A DNA stretch of 5,045 nucleotides, from contig PXAQ01000063.1 of assembly GCA_003567095.1 (NCBI GenBank), positions 1 through 5,045 of the forward strand, given 5' to 3'. The notes beneath the pieces are model-generated. The model was not told the origin of the DNA. It did no database searches and worked only from the letters and a program-made list of their open reading frames with translations. Both the position numbers and the translations under genes were made by a program. The stretch comes from Phycisphaerae bacterium. GTDB taxonomy: Bacteria; Planctomycetota; Phycisphaerae; Sedimentisphaerales; Anaerohalosphaeraceae. Below are positions 5,033 through 5,045 of this stretch, in pieces; the first letter of the stretch is position 1; every line of letters begins with the position of its first letter.

Positions 5033-5045
5033 TCCACAATTTTGA

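Noticed and set aside
4859..5045. CtsR or CIRCE operator upstream of mcsA
   Set aside because: Looked for GTCAAA heptad repeats and the TTAGCACTC inverted repeat; neither is present.

Overview
The window carries a compact, leftward (minus-strand) gene cluster. Reading in transcription order from the right edge: a 187-base AT-rich leader holding a hairpin and a candidate promoter; an McsA-like zinc-finger/UVR-motif protein; a protein-arginine kinase of the McsB family; a putative zinc metallopeptidase with HExxH; and a D-Ala-D-Ala-ligase-like ATP-grasp enzyme. These four genes are tightly packed (24-nt gap, 24-nt gap, 4-nt ATGA overlap) and look like one operon. Beyond them lies a clearly AT-richer segment. 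It holds a second candidate promoter, two small membrane-protein genes of unknown function (62 and 186 residues), and the start of a cysteine-rich small protein that runs off the left edge. No gene on the plus strand is supported.

The organism is most likely a Gram-negative-type bacterium of the Planctomycetota, perhaps a Phycisphaerae/Sedimentisphaerales relative. This is inferred from an mcsA-mcsB pair without ctsR or clpC beside it, from the McsA variant in which a zinc-finger cysteine is replaced (GCPHDY), and from the style of the metallopeptidase and ATP-grasp neighbours. There is no rRNA or other firm taxonomic marker, so this placement is a guess.

Functionally, McsA and McsB are expected to put phosphate on arginine side chains of proteins, which in Firmicutes marks them for ClpC-ClpP. 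The kinase keeps its catalytic motifs and also the RDxxRA motif linked to phosphoarginine sensing. Here its partners are not Clp genes but a predicted metallopeptidase and an ATP-dependent carboxylate-amine ligase joined by overlapping start and stop codons. A reasonable hypothesis is that the four genes form a protein modification or peptide-tagging and processing module. That link is inferred from gene order alone.

The left 1.1 kb differs in base composition and gene style (short hydrophobic or Cys-rich products) and is probably a separate transcriptional unit or units. No RNA gene, CRISPR array, insertion sequence or tRNA was seen, and no stretch longer than 300 bases lacks a gene.
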